From: Cherax quadricarinatus
Lineage: Eukaryota > Arthropoda > Malacostraca > Decapoda > Parastacidae
Length of the DNA stretch: 64,000 nt
Reading direction: 5' to 3'
NCBI RefSeq assembly: GCF_038502225.1
Contig: NC_091298.1
Span: forward strand, 35,922,840-35,986,839
Under the pieces are notes generated by a model. It had not been told where the DNA came from. It did not search any database and was given only the letters and a program-made list of their open reading frames with translations. Numbering within the stretch: the first letter of the stretch is position 1; each line of letters opens with the position of its first letter. Positions 35,164 through 46,544 of the stretch are shown piece after piece. Position numbers and translations under genes: made by a program.

Positions 35164-36035
35164 AAAACAAAACACAGAACGTAAATCGCAACACAAAGAA
35201 ACATATAGTTTAATATGCAGACATAAAACAGATGTTCATGGAAAACTAGAAATGAAACATTATAACAACCCGTATGCAACATCCCTGTGCAAATAGTTAC
35301 TATAAGAATACAGCACACACTACAACCCCCCCCCTATTCCCAACAGCTGTATCTACAGTCACCATCATAACCAAGACTATAAAATAACATTAACATGGTT
35401 GAAAATAGAAACATTCTGAAACACACTTTATACATAACCACATTCCTGCATAACCGAGGAAAGACAAAAGTATAAACACATGTATAACATACGTACAAAA
35501 ACCACAATGAATACAGCGGTATACACAGACACAGCATACCTCTCCAAAAGCGTAATTAAACCCCTACATAACAATACAGCATAATAAAATAGTCTACGTA
35601 AACATACCATCACTTAATAGAAGTACTAAGTATTAATAATATATAAAAATTAAAATCCAATAAAATCCAAAAAAAAAGAACATAAATCAACGTATCTTAA
35701 TACAGAAGCTTTCTTAAACATGTTTCATACATAGCCACATCCCTGTAAGACACAGGAAGTACATTTGTTAAAAATGATACATTAGCATAATAAGAACCTT
35801 CACAGTCATCTTGCACACAAGAGGCTCACAGTCACATAAAGTACCAGACTTCATACCTTGCTAAATTAAAGCTCCATCTTACTCATACCAGTTTCTCAAT
35901 CCCTCACTTCGCATAACACGTCATTAAAAAGTCCCTGACACCAAGCCACTCACTTGACCCACACAACTCGCATTACACCTCTTGTCCTCCAAATGCACCA
36001 ATCACGCCCGCGCCTTCCTCAAGAAGCCAGCCTCG
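35164..36035 (-). other. remaining 3' UTR of LINE element 3
   Basis: AT-rich sequence between the VNTR and the ORF2 stop at about 36036. No coding or RNA feature is seen. Confidence 0.6.
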
Positions 36036-39000
36036 TCACGTCCCCTGAATTTGTAATGCCCATAAGTCCTCCACTCTAAAGCTACGATATCCATCTGAAA
36101 ATTTGGAATACCATCTATTCCCAGTGATATCCTTATTCCTCCTTTGTGTCCCATAAAATATTGCTGCCAGGGCCCTAATTCGCTCCCCTACCGTCGCTCT
36201 CCGTAAAACCCACGACGTATACACGAAGTCGGCTACCAGATAACCCATCGCATTTTGTACCGGCACCCCCTCCCCCCCCCCCACATCCAAGCTTAATGCT
36301 CGTAGAACAGAAATACCACCCCCACCCACCATATGTAAAACCCTGCTAAACCACTCTCTCACTGGTTCCAACCTTTCACAAAAATATACTGCATGGAAAA
36401 CAGTGTCAATACCCCCACACTCACAACATTCCCGTCCCTCCTGCACACGCCTATTACCTAATACCTCCCCCGACGGCAATATATTATGGAGAAATTTAAA
36501 CATTACCTCCCCAACCCCAGCCTTCAATCGCAACCCTTGCAGGCGCCCCCATATATCACTTCATGCATACATCGGATACAAACCCACAACCCTAGCAACT
36601 ACCTCCCCACCACCCACCCGAGCCAGTGTTCCTATCTTAACCCCGCAGGGTTCCCTTGCATAACACAACAACCTCAACATTCCCTCACACACCTGAACAT
36701 CCCTACCCCTCGCCCAACGTACCAAGTCCCTTCTCACCCATGCCAAACCTGTACCTGTGATTCTGCCCTCCCTCAAATAACTATGTTTAACGTACATACC
36801 CAACAGCCTTAGATGCAGCGCCATTAACCCCAGCCCTCCCTGGCGTACCGGTAAACACACAACATCTCTCGACTATCAATCACAACCCGAACCCCAAATA
36901 TAGTGATACACACGCTTCAACAGACGCTTCGCATCACATGTTTCCAAGGGATATATACCTGCCACATGCCATAGCTTACTATACAGTTTCACATTCACCA
37001 CAATAGCACGCTGGTGCAGCGTCAAACCTCCTGTACGCAAACCCGCTAATCTACCCAAAACCTTATCTACAGCTTCTTTCGAATTCACCTTCCGTGCCTC
37101 CAGGATATTTTCCATGTGAACAACCCCACATACCTACTTACCAGGGACCAACCTTCAACCTGTTCGTATACCCCACCCACACCATCCCCCACCCTCAATA
37201 ACATCGACTTGTCTCTATTAAGCGTCATCCCTGTTGCCATGCCAAAACTCTCCACCAACTCACTAACCCTAGGTAAATCTTCAGGGTTTGTTAATAGCAC
37301 TGTGGTGTCATCAACATATCCAACGATCCCCGGTTCCACAGACACTCCATCCCACACCATCCCTTCCCGTACACCCCAACGCACAGCCCTATAGAACGGG
37401 TCCTGGAGTAATGCAGAGAGAAGCTGCGACACAGGGCATCCCTGCCTTAAGCCCCTTTCCATCCTAACAGGTTGACCTAATCTACCATTCACTTGTACCC
37501 TAACCGCTGCCTTCTCATACACCTTAGTCCAACTGACGATTTCCCTCCCAAACCCCTGCCATTGCATAAACTTCCACAACGCCTCACGCTCCACACAGTC
37601 ATACGCTGCATGCCAATCTAATGCTAAAACCCCACCCTTGATGTTTCCCCCACTTTCATCTATAAACCTACGTATAATCCCCTGCCCCACACACATCGAA
37701 TGCCCAGGCACTCCATATTGACCCTCGTCCAAAACGCTGGCAAGAACACCTTTCAACCTATTTCCCAACACTTTGGCAAAGATCTTGTAATCGCCACACA
37801 TTAAGGTGACTGAACGGTAGTCATGCACACATTCACAAGACTTTTTTTTAGGGATCATGACCACTACACCCGTTCTCTGCTGTTCCCCCAACCTACCCTG
37901 GTTTTCATGGCATTTAAATAACTTCACTAAAAACTCACGCAAACACTCCCAGTTTTCCCTATAAAAATTACAAGGGATACCATCAATACCAGGCGATTTA
38001 CCCATGCTCATCCCTTCCACTGCCACCCTAATCTCCTCCTCACTTATAGGCCCACCCAAACTCAATCGATCCTTATGCACTAGATTACAGTTTACCCATT
38101 CGCCCATTGCGCCTAACGCCTCACAATTAACCCCCACACTTTTACCATTCTTCTCGTACCATGCATCCACATAACAACCCATACCCTCTGTAGACGAAAG
38201 CACCTGCCCCTGACGATATCCCGCCAATTGCTCCTGTACCCGCAAACTCATCACTTCCGTTGCCCTACGACGTGTCCCCTGCTCCCGCAAGACATACGCC
38301 GACGGACGGTCCCCCCATAAGACCTCATCAAGGCCCTCTGCAACCCTTGCAGCATCAAAATTGCGATTTTGAATATCCCTAATCCGTTGTTTCAAACCCT
38401 CAATCTCACCCATCGGATATGCACCCCCCCCTCCCATACAGCATTCTTGTAGTTGACCCTCAAGGTAATTTAAAATCCCACATTGAAACTGCCTCTCTTC
38501 CTTTCCCCTCTTCTGATAAAAATCCCTCACCTTTCCCTTACCTACCGAGTCCCACCACCCAATGACATCAACCCCCCCCCTCCATCAGCCCACCACCTTT
38601 TCCAAGAGCGCGCAAAAGATTCCTTCCCCTCCCCTATTTTCAATAACCCAACATTCATCTTCCAGAAACCTCTGAAACGCTTCGGCAAACCCTCCCAATT
38701 TAAATCCACCAGAACCCCACGATGATCAAAGAAGCTTACATTCAACGCACACACACTGCTCACCCTCACCCCCCGAGATACATAAATACGATCAAGCCTC
38801 GCCGCATAATCAAGCTTAATGAACGTATGCGTCACTCCGCTCACCTCCCCTCCAACATTCACACCTCTCCCTAGGCTCTACATCCTTACGTCGGACAACA
38901 CAGTTCCAATCACCCCCTATAATTGTAATACCTGGCAGCGATCTGAAATGGTAGACAAGGACATCCCTAAAGAATCTATTTTTAACACCCATATCCCCTT

Positions 39001-39330
39001 CCGCCGGCCCATACACCCCAATGAAACCCACCTGAACCTCTCCCCACATACCCTCGACCCTAACCACCCGCCCCTCCTCCCCTACCTCACACCTATGCAA
39101 AAGAAACGGGCTGGCTTCCTTAATTAATAGCGCCACACCACCTTTCAGTCGTCTAGAGCAACCCATGTACACGTCATATCCGGTAATTGACAATTCACCT
39201 AAATATTTATAATTATGCTCCTGCAAGAACACAAGGTCTGGCACATATCTCCTCAAATAACCCTCCAGAACTTTACATTTGCCCACTGCCTTCAACCCAT
39301 TAACATTTAAAGTAAGACACCTGAAGGCCG
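36036..39330 (-). pseudogene. LINE element 3 ORF2, endonuclease, RT and zinc finger
   Basis: Read on the minus strand: endonuclease FLQEHNYKY and GGDWNCVVRRKD (39295-38816); SFFDHRGVLVDLNW, where the usual Ser of the SDH motif is Phe; then the RT over 38530-37085 with GKSPGIDGIPCNFY, YRSVTLMCGDYKI, ALDWHAAYDCVER, MERGLRQGCPVSQ and GYVDDTTVLL. The C-terminal part has the finger CCECGGIDTVFHAVYFC (near 36410). Frameshifts lie near 38880, 38570 (a C-run) and 37110, and around 36540-36900. The lost Ser of SDH and the shifts make it non-functional. No ATG is near the start (CLTLNVNGL at about 39320). Confidence 0.85.
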
Positions 39331-39433
39331 TAATGAGGGCTTTCCCTTAGACACCCTAACTTGGAAATAAATGGTATAAAATACCGACACAATGGCAATA
39401 TAAACACAAATGCAGTATAATGTGATCCTTTAT

Positions 39434-39472
39434 TGACTACGTTTCGCCCACACAGTGGGCTTTTTCAAGTCA
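39434..39472 (-). ncRNA. hammerhead-like motif, left Penelope arm
   Basis: Inverted copy of the motif at 41217-41255, with the same variant core (UUGAAAA plus one A), helix II GCCCAC-UGU-GUGGGC, GAAA, ACGU, A17 and helix I UGAC/GUCA. Predicted cleavage is between 39438 and 39437 on the minus strand. Confidence 0.6.
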
Positions 39473-39641
39473 CAAACAGAACTACCTGGGGTGGAAGGAA
39501 CGCGAGTATTTATAGTCCGGCTGAGGTCAGGTGAAGAATGCTGCATCTGATGATGTACCGAGTTGGGTTGTAGAGTCTAAAAACTTGGGTAGCTTGGAAA
39601 GGAGACTGGACAAGTTGGTGAGCAGACCTTCTACAGTGTTC

Positions 39642-40355
39642 TTATGTGGGATAGCGATGAAGAAGTTTCTTGGCAAGTGGTTCAGCTATGTTATAGAAGC
39701 CACTATTCTGGTTGAAGTTGTCGGATATAGAAATAAGTGATGATTCCAGGATTCTTCGGTATTGAGTGTTGTCTTCTGTGGCGATAAGTCTTGAGTTTCT
39801 GTAGTTTATCAAGTGGTTGTGTGAATTACGGTGTTGTACGCAGGCATTCCTTGTGTCGTCAGACCTGCTTGCGTATTGGTGTTCTGAAATACGTGTTTGG
39901 AGGTCCCTTGATGTTTCGCCCACGTATAACTTGTTGCAGTCATTACAAGGGATTATGTATACCCCTGCAGAGGATGGAGGCTTGTCCTGCCTACTACTGG
40001 TGATGTCCTTGATGGTCGTGGTTGTGGAGGTAGATACTTGGAATGATGTTTTGGCAAAGATGTTGGAAACATGTTTGGCAATGGAGTTGGTGGGAAGGAC
40101 TATGTATCTCTTCTCGGCAGTGTCTTCTCTGGGTGTGTTGAAGATGTTTAGTTCTCGCCGTCTGCAGTCTCTGATGAAGTGACGAGGATAGTGGAGTTTG
40201 GAAAATACCTGTTCAATTATAGTGCATTCTTCCTCAAGGAACTCGTTGCTGCAGATTCTGAGTGCACGCAGGAAGAAGCCTATAATTACACCACGTTTGG
40301 TTTTGGTGTCGTGGTGAGAGTAGAAGTGGAGAAGAACCCACCAACCAAAACGATC
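39642..40355 (-). pseudogene. Penelope-like RT C-terminus and GIY-YIG nuclease, left arm
   Basis: Mirror image of the coding part of the right arm (40334-41047); see there for domains. The reading frame ends with the same LLHRYPT stop. The RT catalytic region is absent. Confidence 0.85.
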
Positions 40356-41047
40356 TTCTCCACTTCTACTCTCACCACGACACCAAAACCAAACGTGGTG
40401 TAATTATAGGCTTCTTCCTGCGTGCACTCAGAATCTGCAGCAACGAGTTCCTTGAGGAAGAATGCACTATAATTGAACAGGTATTTTCCAAACTCCACTA
40501 TCCTCGTCACTTCATCAGAGACTGCAGACGGCGAGCACTAAACATCTTCAACACACCCAGAGAAGACACTGCCGAGAAGAGATACATAGTCCTTCCCACC
40601 AACTCCATTGCCAAACATGTTTCCAACATCTTTGCCAAAACATCATTCCAAGTATCTACCTCCACAACCACGACCATCAAGGACATCACCAGTAGTAGGC
40701 AGGACAAGCCTCCATCCTCTGCAGGGGTATACATAATCCCTTGTAATGACTGCAACAAGTTATACGTGGGCGAAACATCAAGGGACCTCCAAACACGTAT
40801 TTCAGAACACCAATACGCAAGCAGGTCTGACGACACAAGGAATGCCTGCGTACAACACCGTAATTCACACAACCACTTGATAAACTACAGAAACTCAAGA
40901 CTTATCGCCACAGAAGACAACACTCAATACCGAAGAATCCTGGAATCATCACTTATTTCTATATCCGACAACTTCAACCAGAATAGTGGCTTCTATAACA
41001 TAGCTGAACCACTTGCCAAGAAACTTCTTCATCGCTATCCCACATAA
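40334..41047 (+). pseudogene. Penelope-like RT C-terminus and GIY-YIG nuclease, right arm
   Basis: An open frame of about 237 codons without a natural start. It begins EPTNQNDLLHFYSHHDTKTK then RGVIIGFFLRALRICSNEFL, typical of the region after the catalytic box in Penelope-like RTs. A linker follows (AEKRYIVLPTNSIAKHVSNI). The GIY-YIG domain comes next: GVYIIPCNDCNKLYVGETSR then DLQTRISEHQYASRS, with Y and YVG in the GIY and YIG positions, Arg in LQTRISEH, and an H-N-H region (RNSHNHLINY). In Penelope-like elements this nuclease nicks the target. The upstream RT core with the catalytic Asp residues is missing, so the copy is dead but well preserved. Confidence 0.88.
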
Positions 41048-41216
41048 GATCACTGTAGAAGGTCTGCTCACCAACTTGTCCAGTCTCCTTTCCAAGCTAC
41101 CCAAGTTTTTAGACTCTACAACCCAACTCGGTACATCATCAGATGCAGCATTCTTCACCTGACCTCAGCCGGACTATAAATACTCGCGTTCCTTCCACCC
41201 CAGGTAGTTCTATTTG

Positions 41217-41255
41217 TGACTTGAAAAAGCCCACTGTGTGGGCGAAACGTAGTCA
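41217..41255 (+). ncRNA. hammerhead-like motif, right Penelope arm, U3/A8 variant
   Basis: Helix I UGAC (41217-41220), core UUGAAAA plus A (41221-41228), helix II GCCCAC-UGU-GUGGGC, GAAA (41244-41247), ACGU stem III, A17 (41251), then GUCA closing helix I. All helices are paired. Relative to CUGANGA, C3 is U and G8 is A. It lies in the 3' UTR, about 170 bases after the stop, where Penelope-like elements are known to carry hammerheads. Confidence 0.6.
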
Positions 41256-41298
41256 ATAAAGGATCACATTATACTGCATTTGTGTTTATATTGCCATT

Positions 41299-43272
41299 AA
41301 TAATGTACACAGTGCCCAGAGTATATTCATTCCCCAGAGAGAAATTAGGTCTAATAATAACGATCCCAAATGGGTTAACAGGAGGCTAAAGCATCTATTA
41401 GGGGAGAAAAGGGGAATTTATAGGCGCATCAGAAGAGGAGAGGTTAACCTTACTGACCAATATGTTCAGCTTAAAAGAGAAGTAAAAAAAGCGATTAGAA
41501 AGGCTAAACGTGACTATGAAATTAGAGTTGCTAATGAATCAAAGACTAATCCAAAGGGGTTCTTTCAAGTGTATAGGACGAAGGTGAAGGAAAAAGTAGG
41601 ACCTCTGAAATCTGGGAATGGACAGCTGACGGATAATGAACTGGAAATGTGTTCCTTATTTAATGACTATTTTTTGTCAGTTTTTACACAGGAAGATGTA
41701 AATGAGATTCCAGTAATCAACAATTATTTAGTTCCTGATGAATTCAAGTTAACTAATATTACTGTCACGAGGGACATGGTTATTAAACAGATAGACAAAC
41801 TGAAACAAAATAAGTCCCCGGGACCCGATGAGTTGTTTTCAAGGGTACTTAAGGAATGCAAGATGGAGCTTAGTCAGCCATTAACGAGTGTATTCAATGC
41901 GTCCATCCTTACCAGTGTTGTGCCAGAGATGTGGAAGATGGCTAATGTGGTTCCTATATTCAAATCAGGGGATAAGTCCACTCCTTCAAATTACCGTCCA
42001 ATAAGCCTGACATCTATAGTAGGCAAGTTATTAGAATCAATTATAGCTGACATTATCAGAAGTCACCTTGAAGAGCATAACTTGATAAATGAATCTCAGC
42101 ATGGATTCACGAGAGGTCGTTCCTGCCTGACAAACTTACTGACGTTCTTCAATAGAACATTTGAGGCAGTTGACAGTGATAAGGAATATGATATTGTTTA
42201 TTTGGATTTTAGTAAAGCCTTCGACAGAGTACCTCACAAGAGACTCTTAAGAAAAGTGGCAGCTCATGGTATAGGAGGTAAAGTTCTAGCATGGATTGAG
42301 GCATGGCTTACCAATAGAAAGCAGAGAGTTACCATTAATGGAGTGAAATCTGAATGGGGATTAGTCACTAGTGGCGTTCCACAAGGATCAGTTTTAGGCC
42401 CTCTCTTGTTCATAATTTACATTAATGACCTTGATGAAGGGATTACTAGTGACATGAGTAAGTTTGCTGATGATACAAAGATAGGCCGTATAATTCACTC
42501 TGAGGAGGATATCAATGAACTCCAGGACGATTTGAACAAATTAATGTCTTGGTCTGAGAAATGGCAGATGAAGTTTAATGTGGATAAGTGTAAGGTACTT
42601 GCCCTTGGTAATGAAAATAACCCTCGAAGCTATAATCTAGGTGAAGTAGAGCTTGGTCATACAGAAAGTGAAAAAGACTTGGGAGTCATGGTAAGCAGAA
42701 ATCTAAAGCCAAGACAGCAGTGCCTCAGTGTGCGCAACAAGGCCAACAGATTACTTGGATTTATCTCAAGAAGTATAAGTAACAGAAGTCCAAAAGTTAT
42801 TTTACAGCTCTATACATCACTAGTGAGGCCTCATTTAGATTATGCTGCTCAGTTTTGGTCCCCTTACTACAGGATGGACATAGACTCATTAGAGAACATA
42901 CAGAGAAGAATGACTAAAATGATTTACTGTGTAAGGAACCTCCCGTATGAAGATAGACTTAAAGCCTTAAATCTCCACTCTCTGGAGAGGCGTAGAATGA
43001 GGGGAGATATCATTGAAGTGTATAAGTGGATGACGGGCATAAACAAGGGAGACATTAATAAAGTACTGAGGGTGTCGAACCAGGTAAGAACCAGGAATAA
43101 TGGATTTAAGTTGGATAAATTTAGATTTAGAAAGGACATAGGTAAGTACTGGTTTTCTAACAGAGTTGTAGATGCGTGGAACAGTCTTCCCAGTGGGGTG
43201 ATAGAGGCTAGGACCTTGGGTAGCTTTAAGAAGAGACTGGACAAATATTTGAGTGGGAGGGGCTGGGTTTGA
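41299..43272 (+). CDS. CR1-like LINE ORF2, RT (5'-truncated)
   Basis: About 657 codons without a stop; the first in-frame ATG region is near 41569, but homology starts at the truncation (NNVHSAQSIFIPQREIRSN). RT landmarks in order: KQNKSPGPDELFSRVLKE, SNYRPISLTSIVGKLLES, SQHGFTRGRSCLTNLLTFF, IVYLDFSKAFDRVPHKRLL (catalytic Asp), GVPQGSVLGPLLFIIYIND and SKFADDTKIG (catalytic Asp pair). The thumb and C-terminal region follow (RRMRGDIIEVYKWMTGINKG, WNSLPSGVIEARTLGSFKKR). The open frame suggests a young insertion. The protein would reverse-transcribe its own RNA at a nicked target, but it lacks its endonuclease here. Confidence 0.88.
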   Translation, partial: NNVHSAQSIFIPQREIRSNNNDPKWVNRRLKHLLGEKRGIYRRIRRGEVNLTDQYVQLKREVKKAIRKAKRDYEIRVANESKTNPKGFFQVYRTKVKEKVGPLKSGNGQLTDNELEMCSLFNDYFLSVFTQEDVNEIPVINNYLVPDEFKLTNITVTRDMVIKQIDKLKQNKSPGPDELFSRVLKECKMELSQPLTSVFNASILTSVVPEMWKMANVVPIFKSGDKSTPSNYRPISLTSIVGKLLESIIADIIRSHLEEHNLINESQHGFTRGRSCLTNLLTFFNRTFEAVDSDKEYDIVYLDFSKAFDRVPHKRLLRKVAAHGIGGKVLAWIEAWLTNRKQRVTINGVKSEWGLVTSGVPQGSVLGPLLFIIYINDLDEGITSDMSKFADDTKIGRIIHSEEDINELQDDLNKLMSWSEKWQMKFNVDKCKVLALGNENNPRSYNLGEVELGHTESEKDLGVMVSRNLKPRQQCLSVRNKANRLLGFISRSISNRSPKVILQLYTSLVRPHLDYAAQFWSPYYRMDIDSLENIQRRMTKMIYCVRNLPYEDRLKALNLHSLERRRMRGDIIEVYKWMTGINKGDINKVLRVSNQVRTRNNGFKLDKFRFRKDIGKYWFSNRVVDAWNSLPSGVIEARTLGSFKKRLDKYLSGRGWV

Positions 43273-43402
43273 TTGGTGTTGGGGGGTGCAGGAGTTGTTT
43301 CTTGAGTAGCTTTAGGTAGATGTCGTTTTGATAAGGACCTGCCTCGTATGGGCCAGTAGGCCTTCTGCAGTGTTCCTACATTCTTATGTTCTTATGTTCT
43401 TA
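41299..43402 (+). mobile_element. CR1-like LINE, 5'-truncated at the Penelope junction
   Basis: An open frame runs from the first base after the palindrome to the TGA after GRGWV at 43272. A short 3' UTR follows with 'gggccagtaggccttctg' and a tail of the 8-bp repeat ttcttatg (43381-43402). Related pieces are at 27618-28258, 44400-45230 and 59395-60212. Its tail abuts ORF1 of element 3, so it sits inside that element. The missing 5' part (endonuclease) is not on the other side of the palindrome. Confidence 0.88.
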
Positions 43403-44232
43403 ACCACGCTTCTCACCCTTCGCCTCCTCCTGGGCATCTTCCCTGTGGACCTCCACTGCCACACTCTGGACCCGCCCCTCATCACTCACAACTTTCTCAT
43501 TGAGGCCACCCACCTCAGCCTCTACACTCACATCATCCAAGCCAGTATTGACCGAAACATCCAGTAAGCCGTCCAGGGCCGTTGCGTTGCCGTTGCATAC
43601 GTCAGTTGGTCCGTAGTACCATCAGATCCCGCCTCAGCTTCAGGTTTCCCACGTCTCGTTGGACAAGTCGGCGCTATGTTTTCGTACGCCCCAAACACAC
43701 GGCACGTACGCCTCTGACCTGAGTATGTTACGTACACCTGAGTCCAGAAGTCCTCCATTCCCACATAAGATGGAATAGGATGCCTTAGGGACATTTTCAG
43801 GGAAAACGTCCCTTCAGGGAAGCCAACTAGTGGCCCATCTCGCCAACGTCCCAATGTCACCATGTGGATCGTCCCATATCGTCCAAACACCTGCCGTAAA
43901 TCACTTTCATCCGCCTCGAAAGGTACATTACGCACCTTGACCCAGGTGTAGAATCTTGATACGTCATGAAGACGGACACTAACGCCAGGGGTAACCGTCT
44001 TAACCACTTCCTGATACTTGGCCACAATGTTGTCATATGTACTGCTCAGCCGGAACTTGACGAAAATGCGTGCCACACCATTCAGTGAGACTCCATAAAG
44101 ATCTTCATTAACGATACCGTACGTATCCCGCAATATCGCCGTCAGCAACATGTTGTTATTCTGGGCAATAAGCACGCCCCTCACTAATTCCAAACAGATA
44201 GTGTTCACGCGTCTGCGGCCACTCTCCGCCAT
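43403..44232 (-). pseudogene. LINE element 3 ORF1, truncated
   Basis: Starts at MAESGRRRVNTICLELVRG (44232) and carries the RRM-like block WVKVRNVPFEADESDLRQVF. It reaches the zinc knuckle as CRVFGAYENIAPTC: the second Cys is Phe and the His is Asn, so the C-x2-C-x4-H-x4-C motif is destroyed. A frameshift or stop lies near 43530-43570. The tail (VEVHREDAQEEAKGEKRG) then stops at the CR1-like LINE tail at 43403. The equivalent end of the gene lies beyond the insertion near 39330-39370. Confidence 0.75.
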
Positions 44233-44399
44233 GATGAAAAAGCTGTCACCTGCCACCAGGGGTCAGAGCGCAGTTCCAAGTACGTCCTCTCTACTCAAGA
44301 GTTGAGAGACGAATATGAAAACTGCGCAGAAAGCCAGATGATTCGGGAACTACTGCGCAGCCTGCCCGCACGGCCCAAAAGCGATGCGAGCAATGACCA

Positions 44400-45230
44400 T
44401 TGCATCAGTCTGTTCAAATCATCCTGGTGTGCTCTAATGTCCTCAATAGAATGAATTGGACGGCCTATTTTGGTGTCATCAGAAAATTTGCTTATGCTGC
44501 GATTTATTCCCTCATCTTTGTCGTTTATGTAAATTGTGAACAACAAGGGGGCCAACACTGACCCTTGTGGAACACCGCTTGTGACGTGCCCCTATTCTCA
44601 TTCCTCTCCATTTATGCAAACTCTCTGCTGCCTATTTGTCAACCATGCCTCTATCAAGGAAAAAGTTTCTCCTCCTTTTCCGTGTGCTTTAAGTTTTCTC
44701 AACAGCCTCTGATGTGGAACTCTATCGAGAGCCTTACTGAAGTCTTTATACACAATATCATATTCAATATCATGATCTACCTTCTCAAATGCCTTAGTGA
44801 AAAAAGTTAGTAAATTCGTAAGACAGGAACGCCCCTTTGTAAAACCGTGCTGAGATTCATTAATCAATTTATGCCTTTCAAGATGGCTTCGAATTACATC
44901 GGCAATTATTGATTCCATAATTTTTCCCACTATGGAGGTATGGCTTATTGGTCTATAGTTCGATGCTAACGACCTGTCACCTGCCTTGTAAATAGGTATT
45001 ACATTTGCCATTTTCCACTTATCTGGCTCTATGCCAGTTTGTAGTGATATATTGAAAAGATTAGCAAAAGTTATGCTAAGTACCTCTTTACATTCCTTTA
45101 AAACCCTCGCAAACAGTTCATCAGAGCCTGGGAATTTGTTAAGTTTTAATTTGTTTATTTGTCTGAGGACCATGTCACTAGTTACCCCAATCGTGCATAC
45201 TTTATGTAGCTGATACCCGCCGATACCGAT
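44400..45230 (-). pseudogene. CR1-like LINE RT remnant
   Basis: Read on the minus strand: VTSDMVLRQINKLKLNKFPG, SNYRPISHTSIVGKIMES, SQHGFTKGRSCLTNLLTFF, IVYKDFSKALDRVPHQRLL (the first catalytic Asp kept, F to L nearby). After a frameshift near 44590 come PLLFTIYINDKDEG and SKFSDDTKIGRPIHSIEDI, with FSDD instead of FADD. It ends at 44400 near LNRLMQ, where element 3's 5' end begins. It is closer to the copy at 59395 than to the one at 41299 (KAFEKVDH, GRPIHSIEDI shared). Confidence 0.85.
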
Positions 45231-45340
45231 TCTTTCGCATCCATAATTTATGTAAGTTAATATCTTAATTCCAATATATACAGAAAATATTCGTTTTCCC
45301 CCTCCCTCCATTCGATATCAAGGTTTGCATTAAGTAATTA

Positions 45341-45543
45341 CAGTGGACCCCCGGTTAACGATATTTTTTCACTCCAGAAGTATGTTCAGGTGCCAGTACT
45401 GACCGAATTTGTTCCCATAAGAAATATTGTGAAGTAGATTAGTCCATTTCAGACCCCCAAACATACACGTACAAACGCACTTACATAAATACACTTACAT
45501 AATTGGTCACATTCAGAGGTAATCATTATGCGGGGGTCCACTG
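45341..45543. mobile_element. mariner/pogo-type MITE, 203 bp
   Basis: Terminal inverted repeats cagtggacccccg and cgggggtccactg bound the element. TA dinucleotides lie directly outside both ends (45339-45340, 45544-45545), the duplication used by the Tc1/mariner/pogo superfamily. There is no transposase; it would depend on one in trans. I recall near-identical elements as abundant in decapods. Confidence 0.85.
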
Positions 45544-45545
45544 TA

Positions 45546-46489
45546 TTTGTCAATATGGATAATAAAATGACTGAGCTTCAGGTATTAGGTTGTTTCAGCA
45601 GCAACGTTTGCTGTCTTTCCTGTAATAAAAGATTGCAGTTACACTTAATTAACTGCAGACACACAAAACTGAAGGCTCCAACATGAAAGAAATACACCAC
45701 CAACATTGTTGTATCCACGTAACCTCAGATATTTAAACACAAATGCCTATAACAGAAAGATTATCACAAACAGTAAATAATAATTATATTTCACACAAGC
45801 AGTTACATGTTTAACTCACACAGGTAACCACATATATTTCTCACGTGTGTGTCACATATATGTGGATTACATATATGTATCGCTAGCATATAATTATAAA
45901 TTGACTCATGTATACACTAACACACTCAAGTCATCTTTTAACAAAGTACTCGCATGATGAAGATAATATTACAAAAATATGGAACGGGAAGACACGCACA
46001 CAGACACATTACAATTTATTATGCACATGCAATCTGATCGCCCAGAAAACCGTGCTGCTCAATAATAATTTTTGAAGGGGTGGACCGGTAGGCCAGCGGA
46101 AGGCCTCGGTCAGATGAGCAAAAGCTCCAGCTGTGGGTCATCATATGAGTAAGACCCGCATCAGGAAACACTTGTCATGTTTCCAGACAAACGTTATACC
46201 TACGTGCCGCTCTCAGCGGACAGAGGATCCAGCTTCCACAGATCCTTGCGCTGAATGATGCACTCACTAACCTGCATATACAGAGCAGTTAGCTAAAAGC
46301 TCATACAATTTCACATTCATACAATCAACACATTACTATCGATGTTCTAGTTGCATGCCAGCTCGTCCGTCCAGTAAATTGTGTTTGCAGTTAAACGGCG
46401 ACAATTTGTTCATGTTTTTCCAATACTCCGTAGTAAAGGTGATTTCGCATCACGTTAACACTAGCCTGTCCCTGACTGAGAGGGATTGT
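45546..46489. other. no gene; probable dispersed repeat at 46064-46195
   Basis: The stretch is AT-rich and has no gene. The stretch with 'ggggtggaccggtaggccag' and 'gaaggcctcggtcagatgag' resembles, from memory, a non-coding repeat frequent in crayfish and lobster sequence. I cannot confirm it from this window. Confidence 0.4.
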
Positions 46490-46544
46490 TTATCTTGATT
46501 GATAGTGATGCTTGGTGCTTAATGGTGATGCTTGGTTCTTGATT
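46490..46544. repeat. 20-bp satellite, left remnant
   Basis: Copies of a unit like 'gtgatgcttggtgcttaatg' precede element 4 and continue on its other side at 52490. The last 14 bases, cttggttcttgatt (46531-46544), are duplicated at 52490-52503. Confidence 0.85.

Larger units (their letters stand above)
39371..41298. mobile_element. palindromic pair of truncated Penelope-like elements
   Basis: Positions 39391-40335 and 40354-41298 are inverted copies of 945 bp separated by 18 bases. I noticed only three mismatches (around 39478, 39640 and 40154 in the left arm). Each arm, read outward from the centre, encodes the end of a Penelope-like RT, a GIY-YIG nuclease, a stop and then a hammerhead-like motif. 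Each is truncated at the same internal point (at EPTNQNDLLHF). The left arm extends 20 bases further, to a 13-nt hairpin at 39373-39385. The palindrome ends where the neighbouring LINE sequences begin, so it does not simply mirror its flanks. That argues against a plain assembly artefact. Confidence 0.85.
32651..44393 (-). mobile_element. LINE element 3 (Tx1/L1-like), interrupted
   Basis: On the minus strand: a 5' end near 44393 with 'attgctcgcatcgc' (a diverged form of the family's 5' start), ORF1 to 43403, a 4.0-kb insertion (39371-43402), the ORF1 tail and ORF2 (39370-36036), and a 3' UTR with a 43-bp VNTR ending in an A-run (T-run at 32651 on the plus strand). Comparison with element 4 suggests that about 150-200 bases of ORF1 are missing at the insertion. 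I found no clear target duplication at the outer ends. The right flank is a CR1-like pseudogene, so the element may have landed in it. Treating both halves as one element is an inference. Confidence 0.7.

Noticed and set aside
39371..41298. Palindrome as a simple missed-adapter assembly artefact
   Set aside because: Not fully excluded, but it ends at the transposon boundary, has a few arm mismatches and different flanks, which a mirrored read would not show.
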